Source of the DNA: Pelomonas caseinilytica
GTDB lineage: Bacteria > Pseudomonadota > Gammaproteobacteria > Burkholderiales > Burkholderiaceae_C
Direction of reading: 5' to 3'
DNA: 64,000 nt
NCBI RefSeq assembly: GCF_021353235.1
Contig: NZ_JAJTWT010000011.1
Coordinates: forward strand, 1-64,000
The number at the start of each line of letters is the position of its first letter. Within the stretch, counting starts at the first letter, position 1. Both the position numbers and the translations under genes were made by a program. A model generated the notes under the pieces. That model saw nothing but the letters and a program-made list of their open reading frames with translations. It made no database searches and had not been told where the DNA came from. Of this stretch, positions 9,261 to 16,762 are shown in pieces.

Positions 9261-9295
9261 ATATAGTCATCGCTATATACTAGTCATCACTATGA
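9261..9295. promoter_or_regulatory. Operator sites B and C in tandem, kinase operon promoter
   Basis: Two copies of the core lie 17 bases apart. TAGTCATCGCTA at 9264-9275 is embedded in a perfect ATATAG-N6-CTATAT palindrome, and TAGTCATCACTA lies at 9281-9292. A TATACT box at 9276-9281 sits between and inside them. A repressor bound here would cover the promoter of the kinase operon that starts at 9336. Confidence 0.7.
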
Positions 9296-9333
9296 ATGAC
9301 CGACCACACCCCTCCAGCTCCCCCAAGGCCTGA
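9292..9333 (+). CDS. Possible 13-residue leader peptide ahead of the kinase
   Basis: An ATG inside operator site C opens a 13-codon frame (MNDRPHPSSSPKA) whose TGA ends two bases before the GTG start of the kinase gene. It has no clear ribosome site, so any translation would be leaderless or weak. Its tight fit to the next start would allow translational coupling. This may be chance. Confidence 0.2.
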   Translation: MNDRPHPSSSPKA

Positions 9334-9335
9334 TC

Positions 9336-10940
9336 GTGCCGACAAGCCCCGACGAACGCCTCGTCCTCGCCATCGACCTCGGCACTTCGGGCTGCAAGTG
9401 CGCCCTGGTTGCCCTGGACGGCACCGTGCAGGCGTGGGCGTTCCGGCCCGTGCCCCTGCACGTCCAGGGCGTGCAGGCCGAGCAGGATCCGGCCGACTGG
9501 TGGCAGGCCTTGCTCGGTGCGGCCGGCGAACTGCTGAACGTCGACGCGGCGCGGCGCCAGCGCGTGGTGGCTGTCTGCTGTTCGACGCAAACCGAGGTCA
9601 CCGTCTGCGTGGACCGCAACGGCAGCCCCATCGGTCGCGCCATCAGCTGGCTGGACGCGCGTGGCGCGGCGGCCATCGCGCGGCGCGCCCGAGGCCGGTT
9701 CCTCAACGTCGAAGGCTATGCGCCGCTGAAGCTGTGGCAATGGCTGCGCCTGACCGGCGGTGCGCCCTCCAGCACCGGACGCGACAGCGCCGGCCACATG
9801 GCCTACCTGCGCGACGAACGCCCCGAGGTCTATGAACGCACCCACAAGTTCCTCAACGCGCTGGACTACCTGAACCTGCGCCTTTGCGGCCGGCTGTGCG
9901 CCACGCAGGACTCCATCCTCACGGCCTGGGTGACCGACAACCGGGACGCATCGAAGGTGCGCTACGACCCGCGGCTCGTGCGCCTGCTCGGCATCGATGC
10001 CGACAAGCTGCCCGAGATCGTCAGGTCGACCGACGTGATCGGCACGCTGCTGCCCGAGGTGGCCGACACGCTGGGGCTAGCGCCGGGCACCCTCGTCGTG
10101 GCCGGCGCGGTGGACAACTCGGCGGTGGCCGTCGGGGCTTCGGTGGGCGACTACGAAACCCACCTCTACCTCGGCACCTCGTCGTGGCTGGGCGCGCACG
10201 TGCCTTTCATGAAGACGGACGTGTTCCGCAAGATCGCCGCCGTGCCCTGCGCGGTGACGGGGCGTTATCTCGCGATGGCCCTGCAGTCCACGGCAGGCGC
10301 CAACCTGTCCTTCCTGCGCGACCGCATCCTCTACCACCCCGACGAACTCGCTGGCGACGAGGAGCATCCCGAGGTCTACGACGTGCTCAACCGCATCGCC
10401 GCCCGCGTGCCGCCCGGCGCGCGCGGGCTGATCTACACGCCCTGGCTGTTCGGCGAGCGCACGCCGGTCGACGACCCGCGCCTGCGGGCGGGGCTGATCA
10501 ATCTCTCGCTCGAGCACTCCAGGGAGGACATCTTCCGCGCCTTCCTGGAAGGCGTGGCCTTGAATACGCGCTGGATGCTCGAACCCTTCGTCAAGCTGCT
10601 GGGACGCGAACCGGGCGCCCTCACCGCGGTGGGCGGCGGTGCGCAAAGCGAGGTGTGGTGCCAGATCATGGCCGACGTCACCGGGCAGGCCATCCGCCAG
10701 CCCATCGCCCCCATCCAGGCCAATGCCATCGGCGCGGCCTTCATCGCGGGCGTCGGCATGGGTGCGATGACCTTCTCCGACCTGGCGGCCCTGCGCCGCA
10801 CGCGGCGGGTCTACGAGCCGACCTCCGACCTGCGGCAGCTCTACGCCGACAAGTTCGAGGCCTTCAAGGAAGTGCGCACGCGCCTGGCGCCGCTCTACCA
10901 CCGCTTGAACGCCCCATCACCCGCCCGCCAGAGCCCATGA
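9336..10940 (+). CDS. FGGY-family carbohydrate kinase
   Basis: The 534-residue protein has the two actin-like ATPase halves of the FGGY family. The N-terminal phosphate motif is AIDLGTSGCKCALV, the predicted catalytic base is Asp260 in VAGAVDNSAVAVG, and the C-terminal adenosine-site region reads LTAVGGGAQSEVWCQIMADV. Family members phosphorylate sugars or polyols (xylulose, ribulose, glycerol, erythritol and others) in the cytoplasm; it reads most like XylB-type kinases. The start is a GTG with AAGG seven bases before it. The next gene overlaps by an ATGA, so the two products should be made together: the kinase makes a sugar phosphate and the aldolase cleaves it. Confidence 0.93.
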   Translation: MPTSPDERLVLAIDLGTSGCKCALVALDGTVQAWAFRPVPLHVQGVQAEQDPADWWQALLGAAGELLNVDAARRQRVVAVCCSTQTEVTVCVDRNGSPIGRAISWLDARGAAAIARRARGRFLNVEGYAPLKLWQWLRLTGGAPSSTGRDSAGHMAYLRDERPEVYERTHKFLNALDYLNLRLCGRLCATQDSILTAWVTDNRDASKVRYDPRLVRLLGIDADKLPEIVRSTDVIGTLLPEVADTLGLAPGTLVVAGAVDNSAVAVGASVGDYETHLYLGTSSWLGAHVPFMKTDVFRKIAAVPCAVTGRYLAMALQSTAGANLSFLRDRILYHPDELAGDEEHPEVYDVLNRIAARVPPGARGLIYTPWLFGERTPVDDPRLRAGLINLSLEHSREDIFRAFLEGVALNTRWMLEPFVKLLGREPGALTAVGGGAQSEVWCQIMADVTGQAIRQPIAPIQANAIGAAFIAGVGMGAMTFSDLAALRRTRRVYEPTSDLRQLYADKFEAFKEVRTRLAPLYHRLNAPSPARQSP

Positions 10941-11590
10941 AACACGCCCAGCAACGCCAGCACGTCGTCGACCTCTGCATCGAACTCTCGCACCGCGGCT
11001 ACTTCGCCGGCACCGGCGGCAACATCATGCTGCGCGTGGATGCCGGGCACGTCGCCGTCACGCCATCGGCCATCGACTACTTCAGCATGGCCGCGGCCGA
11101 CGTGTGCATCCTGCGCCTGTCCGACCTGCGCCAGGTCGAGGGCGACCGGGCGCCCTCGGTGGAAAGCAGCCTGCACGCGGGGGTGTTGCGCGCGCGGCCG
11201 GAGGTGGGCTGCAGCATCCACACCCATCAGCCGGTGGCCAGCGCCCTGGCATTGCTGGGCGCCGAGATCCCCGTGCCACCTGAGTGGCATGCCGCGCTGG
11301 GCCCGCGCCTGCCGCTCGTGGGCTACGCCCCGTCAGGCAGCGGCTGGCTGGCCTCGAAGTTCAGACGCGCCGTGCGCCCCGACATCAACGCCTACCTGAT
11401 GCGCAACCACGGCATCCTGTGTTGCGGGCACGACAGCGCCGCCGCCATGCGGGCCGTCGATGACCTGGAAACCCTCGCCCGACGCCTGCTGAGCCAACGC
11501 ATCGGCGCGCGGGCCGTCGGCTCGGCGGCCGGGCTGCGCCAGGCCCTGTGGCGCATGCATGACGCCTTGAACGGACGCAGCCCTTCCTGA
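10937..11590 (+). CDS. Class II aldolase/adducin-family protein
   Basis: This 217-residue protein matches the length and layout of zinc-dependent aldolases such as FucA, AraD epimerase and RhaD. The predicted zinc ligands are His95 and His97 (SIHTHQP) and His158 (MRNHG), with Glu76 (SVESSLH) as the acid/base. The family performs retro-aldol cleavage or epimerisation of sugar phosphates through a zinc-bound enediolate. The gene starts inside the kinase stop codon (ATGA overlap), so a kinase-then-aldolase order is likely. The reaction products cannot be inferred, although ketose-1-phosphates giving dihydroxyacetone phosphate are the usual case. A catalytically degenerate relative is encoded at 13115-13741. 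Confidence 0.92.
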   Translation: MKHAQQRQHVVDLCIELSHRGYFAGTGGNIMLRVDAGHVAVTPSAIDYFSMAAADVCILRLSDLRQVEGDRAPSVESSLHAGVLRARPEVGCSIHTHQPVASALALLGAEIPVPPEWHAALGPRLPLVGYAPSGSGWLASKFRRAVRPDINAYLMRNHGILCCGHDSAAAMRAVDDLETLARRLLSQRIGARAVGSAAGLRQALWRMHDALNGRSPS

Positions 11591-11615
11591 ACTCTCCCCA
11601 CACCGAGCGCACGCC

Positions 11616-13103
11616 ATGAGCAACCTCGCCTCCATCCACGCCGCGGCCGCCAATGGCGCCGCCGACTCCGCCATCTCCGCATGGCCGGACACGACCGCCC
11701 TCTACGGCCGCCTCGCCGAACTGGTGGCCCAGCCGATGCGGCCGATCCGCCCCGACGCCATGCCCAAGGTCCTGCGCTGGTTCGAGCAGAAATGCGCCGG
11801 GTCCAAGCGGCTGGCCGAACAGGCCAAGGCCGTCATCCCGGGAGGCGTGCAGCACAACCTGGCCTTCAACCACCCCTTCCCTCTGGCCATCAGGCAGGCC
11901 GAAGGCGCCTACCTGACCGACGTGGACGGCAACCGCTACATCGACTTCCTGCAGGCCGGCGGCCCCACGCTGCTGGGCAGCAACCACCCGGCGGTGCGGC
12001 AGAAGGTGCACGAGCTCATCGACGAATGCGGCCCCGTCACCGGTCTGCTGCACGAATACGAGGTCAAGCTCGCCGAGCTGGTGTGCAGCCACATGCCGGG
12101 GGTCGAGATGCTGCGGCTGCTCGGCTCGGGCACGGAAGCGGTGATGGGGGCAGTTCGGCTGGCGCGGACCTACACCCGCAAGAAGTGGATCATCAAGGTC
12201 GGCGGCGCCTATCACGGCTGGAGCGACCAACTCGTCTACGGCATGCGGCTGCCCAACACCGGCCGCATGGAGGCCACGGGCATCCCGCGCGGCGCCACGG
12301 GCCACACGCAGGAATGCCTGCCCAACGACCTCGACGCCCTGCGCCGCAAGCTGCAGCTCAACCGGCTGCGCGGAGGCACCGCGGCCGTGCTGCTGGAGCC
12401 GCTCGGCCCGGAGAGCGGCACCCGCCCGGTGCATGCCGGCTACAACGCCGAGGTGCGCAAGCTGTGCGACGAGTTCGGCGCCTTGCTGATCTTCGACGAG
12501 GTGGTCACGGGCTTTCGCATCGGCATGGGCGGCGCGCAGGCCTATTTCGGCGTCAGGCCGGACATCACCGTGCTCGGCAAATGCCTGACCGGCGGCTACC
12601 CCATGGCCGGGGCCATCGGTGGCCGGAAGGACGTGATGATGTCCCTGGTGGGCGGCATCGGCACCACCTCGCGCCGCGCCTTCGTCGGCGGCACGCTGTC
12701 GGCCAACCCGCTGTCCTGCGTGGCCGGCTACCACGCGCTCAGGGAGGCCGAGCGCAGCAACGCGGCCGTCGTGGCTGGCCGTGCCGGCGACCGGCTGCGC
12801 CTCGGCCTCGAAGAGATCATCCGCCGCCGCGGCCTGCCCTACGTCGCCTACAACATGGGCTCCATCGTCCATCTGCAGACCTCGGGCGTGCTGCTGCTGG
12901 ACACCAGCAGCCTGTGGAAGCTGTTCAAGGTCAAGGACGAGGCCAGGCGGCGCAAACACATGATGGAGGAGATGGGCGCCGCCTACACGGCGCACGGCCT
13001 CGTCACACTCGCGGGCAGCCGCATCTACACCAGCCTGGCCGACACCGACGACGTGATCGACGACGCGCTCAACCGCTTCGACGACGTGTTCGCCCTGGTC
13101 TGA
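11616..13103 (+). CDS. Class III PLP aminotransferase, GSA-aminomutase-like
   Basis: The 495-residue protein is a fold-type I PLP enzyme. It shows GSGTEAVMGAVRLAR, the cofactor-stacking GAYHGWSD, IFDEVVTGFR and the predicted Schiff-base Lys322 in LGKCLTGGYPMAG. It resembles glutamate-1-semialdehyde aminomutases but has about 60 extra N-terminal residues and lies inside a sugar operon. A role in haem synthesis is therefore unlikely, and a transamination or aminomutation of a small amino-aldehyde or keto compound is more plausible. It follows the aldolase by 25 bases. Its amino acceptor or donor is unknown. Together with the alanine-racemase-fold enzyme encoded in the opposing operon, it suggests that the substrate contains an amino group. 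Confidence 0.92.
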   Translation: MSNLASIHAAAANGAADSAISAWPDTTALYGRLAELVAQPMRPIRPDAMPKVLRWFEQKCAGSKRLAEQAKAVIPGGVQHNLAFNHPFPLAIRQAEGAYLTDVDGNRYIDFLQAGGPTLLGSNHPAVRQKVHELIDECGPVTGLLHEYEVKLAELVCSHMPGVEMLRLLGSGTEAVMGAVRLARTYTRKKWIIKVGGAYHGWSDQLVYGMRLPNTGRMEATGIPRGATGHTQECLPNDLDALRRKLQLNRLRGGTAAVLLEPLGPESGTRPVHAGYNAEVRKLCDEFGALLIFDEVVTGFRIGMGGAQAYFGVRPDITVLGKCLTGGYPMAGAIGGRKDVMMSLVGGIGTTSRRAFVGGTLSANPLSCVAGYHALREAERSNAAVVAGRAGDRLRLGLEEIIRRRGLPYVAYNMGSIVHLQTSGVLLLDTSSLWKLFKVKDEARRRKHMMEEMGAAYTAHGLVTLAGSRIYTSLADTDDVIDDALNRFDDVFALV

Positions 13104-13114
13104 AGGTGGCCGAC

Positions 13115-13741
13115 ATGGAGCAGACCCTGCGGCAGCTCTGGCTGCAATTGCGCGAGCGGCTCGTGGCCAAGCAATTGCTCGGCGGCGCGGAGCCGGCCTT
13201 GTCCCTGCGCATTCCGGGCAGCGACGCGATGTGGTTCGGCGGCGCGCAGGACGATGTGCCGCGGCGCATCGCCTGGCGCGGCACGCCGGAGGCCGGCGCG
13301 GCCTTGCACGCCGCCGTCTTCGCCGCGCGGAACGACGTCTGCGCGCTGGCCTCGGGCGGCGGCCCTTTCGGGCTCGGCCTCGCCGACTTCGGCGGCGCCC
13401 TGCCCGGCGTCTTCGACGAGCAGGTACGGCACCTGGGGCGCATGGCGCCGCCACAGGCAGGCCATGGCCTCGGCCAGGCGCTGGCCGCGGGAGGCAATGC
13501 CGTGCTGGTGCAAGGCCGGCCGCTAGTGCTCGGCATGACCGGCGCCCGCCTGGCCCTCAACGCCGAGCTGTTCGAGAAGTGCGCCAAGGCCTGCGTTCTC
13601 GCCACCGCCGCTGGCGGCAAGGTGAGGCCGCTGCCCTGGATCGTCCGGTACGTGGCCAATGGCCGCCTGATGAAGGACGAGCGCCGCGCAGCGCGGCGCG
13701 TGCGCCAGGGTCTGCTGCCCGAGGAAACCAAGGGCTACTGA
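13115..13741 (+). CDS. Degenerate class II aldolase-like protein lacking zinc ligands
   Basis: The 208-residue protein has the length and secondary pattern of a class II aldolase (ALHAAVFAARNDVCAL, VFDEQVRHLG, then a C-terminal helix LNAELFEKCAKACVLA). The metal site is gone. The HxH pair is replaced by SGGGP (residues 80-84), the NHG histidine by QGRP (133-136), and the equivalent of the catalytic Glu by Gly. It is thus likely a structural or regulatory partner of the active aldolase at 10937, or it has acquired another function. The start at 13115 has GAAGGTGG six bases before it. It is the last gene of the operon and converges on the PLP-enzyme gene with a 12-base gap. Confidence 0.75.
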   Translation: MEQTLRQLWLQLRERLVAKQLLGGAEPALSLRIPGSDAMWFGGAQDDVPRRIAWRGTPEAGAALHAAVFAARNDVCALASGGGPFGLGLADFGGALPGVFDEQVRHLGRMAPPQAGHGLGQALAAGGNAVLVQGRPLVLGMTGARLALNAELFEKCAKACVLATAAGGKVRPLPWIVRYVANGRLMKDERRAARRVRQGLLPEETKGY

Positions 13742-13753
13742 GCAGCAGCGCCC

Positions 13754-15022
13754 TCAGGCCGAGGCCGGCAGCACCGGCCAGCTGGCGCTGATGCGAGTCC
13801 CGTCGAACACCAGCAGATCGCCGAACTGCAACAGCACGGCCTCGCTCTGCTGCGGGCGAAAGAAGACGTAGTCATCGGGCCGCAGGTCCACCCGCTGCGA
13901 AGCCACCATGACCTGCTGGTTGCTGGAGTTGCCGTAGAGGCCGCTCGGCGCGATGCCGGGCGGCGAGACCGGTTCGGCCAGCCAGTGCCCGCCGTGGATG
14001 GCGAAGCCGCGTGCCTGGTTGCGGTCCCAGGCCTGGGCGGCGCGCGAGAGCCAGGTCGCGCCCTCGGGCAACCGAAAGCGCGGCCAGCTCTTGAGCACCG
14101 GCGTGGCAATGAAGGCCGCGGGCTGGAGATCGGCCAGCAGCGGCTTCTCGAAGTCCAGCGGCAGCAGCGCCGCGGAGCCGACCGACACCTCGTTGGCCGG
14201 GCCCTTGCCGTCGTGCAGGCGAAAGGTGGGCGAGCCGGCCGTGTTGAGGGTCAGGCTCTCGCGCGGCCGGGGTCCCAACGCCGCCTCGGCGGCACTCCAG
14301 GCGGCTTGCCAGCGCCGCCGGGCCTCTTCCCAGGCTGTGGCACGCATGCCCGGCAGATCGGGCAGTGCGGCGACATGGGCGTCGTAGCCCATGAAGCCGC
14401 TCCAGCGCAGCAGCGGCGCGCCACGCAGCGAGGCCAGGGCCGGTCCCAGGCTCGCGACGTCCTCGAAACCGCCACGGTGCAGGCCGACGTCGAGCTCGAA
14501 GTTGAGCTTGAGCGCCTGGCCGCGCTGCTCGGCCAGTTGCCGGTACTGAGCCAGGCGCTCGGGCGTGTCGACCAGCCATTCGATGCGGCTGCCCACCTCC
14601 ACCGGCAACTGGCCCAGCACCTGGGCGGCGGCGGCCACGGGCAGGGGCTTGCCGAGCAGGGGCTCGGCCAGCGGCCTGGCGGCCAGCAGCTGCTGCAGCT
14701 GGGCGGCGTTGAAGGCCATCACACGCGGGCTGTTCCAGGCACGGGCCACCTCGTCCATCAGCGGCAGCGAGGGCAGGCTCTTCAGCACGGCCCGCAGGGC
14801 CATGCCGGTACGGCCGCGGTGGGCGCCGATGGCGGCCAGGTTGGCACGCAGCCGCGGCAGGTCGATGACCATGCGGGCCTGCGCGACGCCGGCCTCGTGC
14901 AGCGCCCGGCCCAGGCCGGCGAAGTATGGCGAGTGGGGACCGCCCCGTTCGGACGGGCGCGCCAGCCAGGCGCCGAGCGGGGCGGCGACGGCCGCGCCGA
15001 GCATCAGCCGCCGCTTAGCCAT
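13754..15022 (-). CDS. Tat-exported PLP enzyme, alanine-racemase-fold (D-threonine aldolase-like)
   Basis: The protein has 422 residues. A leader KRRLMLGAAVAAPLGAWLA at residues 3-21 has a twin-Arg-like start, so a cofactor-loaded protein may be exported to the periplasm. The body follows the fold-type III layout of DSD1/D-threonine aldolase: RMVIDLPRLRANLAAI, the predicted PLP Lys81 in LRAVLKSLP, then GLHRGGFE, and a C-terminal beta domain with FAIHGGHWLAEP that may hold a metal site. This family cleaves or dehydrates D-beta-hydroxy amino acids. I chose the ATG at 15022, which overlaps the stop of the oxidase gene by eight bases. It is the last gene of the TonB-receptor operon. The substrate is unknown. 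Confidence 0.85.
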   Translation of the reverse strand: MAKRRLMLGAAVAAPLGAWLARPSERGGPHSPYFAGLGRALHEAGVAQARMVIDLPRLRANLAAIGAHRGRTGMALRAVLKSLPSLPLMDEVARAWNSPRVMAFNAAQLQQLLAARPLAEPLLGKPLPVAAAAQVLGQLPVEVGSRIEWLVDTPERLAQYRQLAEQRGQALKLNFELDVGLHRGGFEDVASLGPALASLRGAPLLRWSGFMGYDAHVAALPDLPGMRATAWEEARRRWQAAWSAAEAALGPRPRESLTLNTAGSPTFRLHDGKGPANEVSVGSAALLPLDFEKPLLADLQPAAFIATPVLKSWPRFRLPEGATWLSRAAQAWDRNQARGFAIHGGHWLAEPVSPPGIAPSGLYGNSSNQQVMVASQRVDLRPDDYVFFRPQQSEAVLLQFGDLLVFDGTRISASWPVLPASA

Positions 15023-16391
15023 GGGCGCCGCCGAAGAGTTGACCGAGATGGGCGTTGAGCATCTTTCCCTCGGGGTCCAGGCGGCGGCGCAGCGCCTGGA
15101 AGTCGGCGAAGCGCGGGTACAGGGCCTGCAGCTGCGCCGCGCCGAGGTCGTGCAGCTTGCCCCAGTGCGGCCGGCCGGCGTGGCGGCGGAACACCGGGCC
15201 GAGCTCGCTGACGAGGTAGTCGTAGGCCTCGCCGTGGGCGGCATGGCAGGCGACGGAACAGCTGTCGCGGCCATGGAAAGGGCTGAGCCAGGCGGTGTCG
15301 CCCTTGACGTGGCGGAACTCGATGGGGAAGAACACCTCGTTGCGCCGCTCCAGCGTCTGCACGATCTCGCGCAGGCAGGCGATGCCCTGCTCGCGCGGCA
15401 GGTGGTATTCGCTTTCGTTGAAGCGGGTGGGCCGAACGGTGCTGAGCAGCCGCCACGACCAGTCCGTCGCGTTCTCCGGCGCCGCGCGGCGGACCAGCTT
15501 GGCGGCGGCCCAGCGCCGCAGCTCGGGCCACCGGCCCAGCCAGTCCCGCAGCTTGCGCAGGTCGGCGAGCACGTCCTCGTCGGGGGCCTTGGACACGTCG
15601 GCGGCACCCGGGGCGACCTCGTCGTGCGTGACCGCGGCAGCGTAGCCGGTGAAGGGCAGCACGAACATCTCGAAATGGCGGTGCTTGCTCGCCAGCTCGG
15701 GCGCCTGCTGCAGCAGCTCGTCGGTGGGAGCCACCCACAGCCTGCGGCGCAGCATGAAGCGGGGCCGCACGGCCAGCGTGAACTCGCTGATGACCCCCAG
15801 GGCCCCGAGCGAGACCTGGGCGGCGGCCAGCAGCTCCGGGTCGCGGTCGCGGCTGATCTCCAGCACCTCGCCGGCCGGGGTCACGAGGCGCAGTCCCTGC
15901 ACATGGGCGTGCAGGGCCGGCAGCTCCGCCCCGGTGCCGTGGGTGCCGGTGGCCAGCGCACCGGCGAGGCTTTGCACGTCGACGTCCGGCTGGTTGTGCA
16001 GGGCGAGGTCCTGGGCGTCGAGCAGGCGGGCGAGCTGGCCCAGGCGCGTGCCGGCCCGCACGCGCACGAGGTGGCGCGCCTTGTCCACGGACACGAGGCC
16101 GCTCACCCGATCCAGCGACAGCAGGCTGCCGGCGGTGGGCACCAGGGCAGTGAAGGAGTGGCCCGCACCGACGCAGCGCAGCGGGGCCGGGCTCTGAGGC
16201 AGCAGCCGTGCAAGCTCGCCCTCGTCGGCCGGCAGCAGCCACCGGTTGGGCTGGCACTGCGCACTGCCCGACCAGTTCTGCCACTTGCGCGGGGCGGGGG
16301 CGGCCGGCGGGCTGGGCTGAGCGTGGCCCGGCAGGCCGCTCGCCAGCCCCAGCGCCGCGGCGCCCTTGAGCACGTCGCGCCGGGCCGTCAT
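15015..16391 (-). CDS. FAD-linked sugar lactone/alditol oxidase, Tat-exported
   Basis: With the start at 16391 the protein has 458 residues. It begins with a Tat leader (ARRDVLKGAAALGLASGLPG, about residues 3-22) and is probably periplasmic. The VAO-type FAD domain shows CVGAGHSFT, where His78 is the predicted covalent flavin anchor, and GALATGTHGTG. The C-terminal HWGK motif (residues 409-412) is diagnostic of D-arabinono-/L-gulono-1,4-lactone and alditol oxidases. The gene overlaps the cytochrome gene by an ATGA, so electrons from substrate oxidation probably pass to that cytochrome rather than to oxygen. The substrate could be an aldonolactone, a polyol or an amino sugar derivative. Confidence 0.92.
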   Translation of the reverse strand: MTARRDVLKGAAALGLASGLPGHAQPSPPAAPAPRKWQNWSGSAQCQPNRWLLPADEGELARLLPQSPAPLRCVGAGHSFTALVPTAGSLLSLDRVSGLVSVDKARHLVRVRAGTRLGQLARLLDAQDLALHNQPDVDVQSLAGALATGTHGTGAELPALHAHVQGLRLVTPAGEVLEISRDRDPELLAAAQVSLGALGVISEFTLAVRPRFMLRRRLWVAPTDELLQQAPELASKHRHFEMFVLPFTGYAAAVTHDEVAPGAADVSKAPDEDVLADLRKLRDWLGRWPELRRWAAAKLVRRAAPENATDWSWRLLSTVRPTRFNESEYHLPREQGIACLREIVQTLERRNEVFFPIEFRHVKGDTAWLSPFHGRDSCSVACHAAHGEAYDYLVSELGPVFRRHAGRPHWGKLHDLGAAQLQALYPRFADFQALRRRLDPEGKMLNAHLGQLFGGAHG

Positions 16392-16762
16392 GGCTGGCGT
16401 GGCGCCGGCGGGGCGCTCATGAAGACGATCAGCGCGCGCAGGTCCGCCTCGCTGCAGTCGGCGCACATGCCCAGGGCCGGCATGCCGCCGACGCCGTCAC
16501 GCGCGCTGGCCACGAGCTGGTCGAGCCCCTTGGCCAGGCGCGGCGCCCAGGCGGCGGCGTCGCCGGTGGTGGGAGCGCCGCTGCCGGCACGGCCATGGCA
16601 CAGCAGGCAGGAGCGCTCGTAGGCGGCGGCCAAGCGGGCATCCGCCGGCCGCAGCTGTTCCGCATCCTGGGTCAGCCGGGGGGCCGGCGCCGACGAGTCG
16701 CCGCAGCCGCCGAGCAGGGCGAGCAGCCCCGACAAGGCCACCGGGGTCAGGGCTGGTCGCAT
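16388..16762 (-). CDS. Lipoprotein cytochrome c5-type
   Basis: The 124-residue protein has a lipoprotein signal (LLALLGGC, lipid-modified Cys20), a single haem site CLLCH (Cys52, Cys55, His56), and the predicted axial Met94 in GGMPALGMCADC. The Cys pair 100/103 is typical of the c5 subgroup. It would be anchored facing the periplasm and carry single electrons. Its start overlaps the TonB-receptor stop (TGATG), and its stop overlaps the oxidase start. This is good evidence that it is the dedicated electron acceptor of the FAD-linked oxidase. Confidence 0.93.
   Translation of the reverse strand: MRPALTPVALSGLLALLGGCGDSSAPAPRLTQDAEQLRPADARLAAAYERSCLLCHGRAGSGAPTTGDAAAWAPRLAKGLDQLVASARDGVGGMPALGMCADCSEADLRALIVFMSAPPAPRQP

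Noticed and set aside
11616-13103. Assignment of the aminotransferase as HemL (haem pathway)
   Set aside because: The N-terminal extension, sugar-operon context and shared regulation make a housekeeping haem role unlikely, although the fold is the same.
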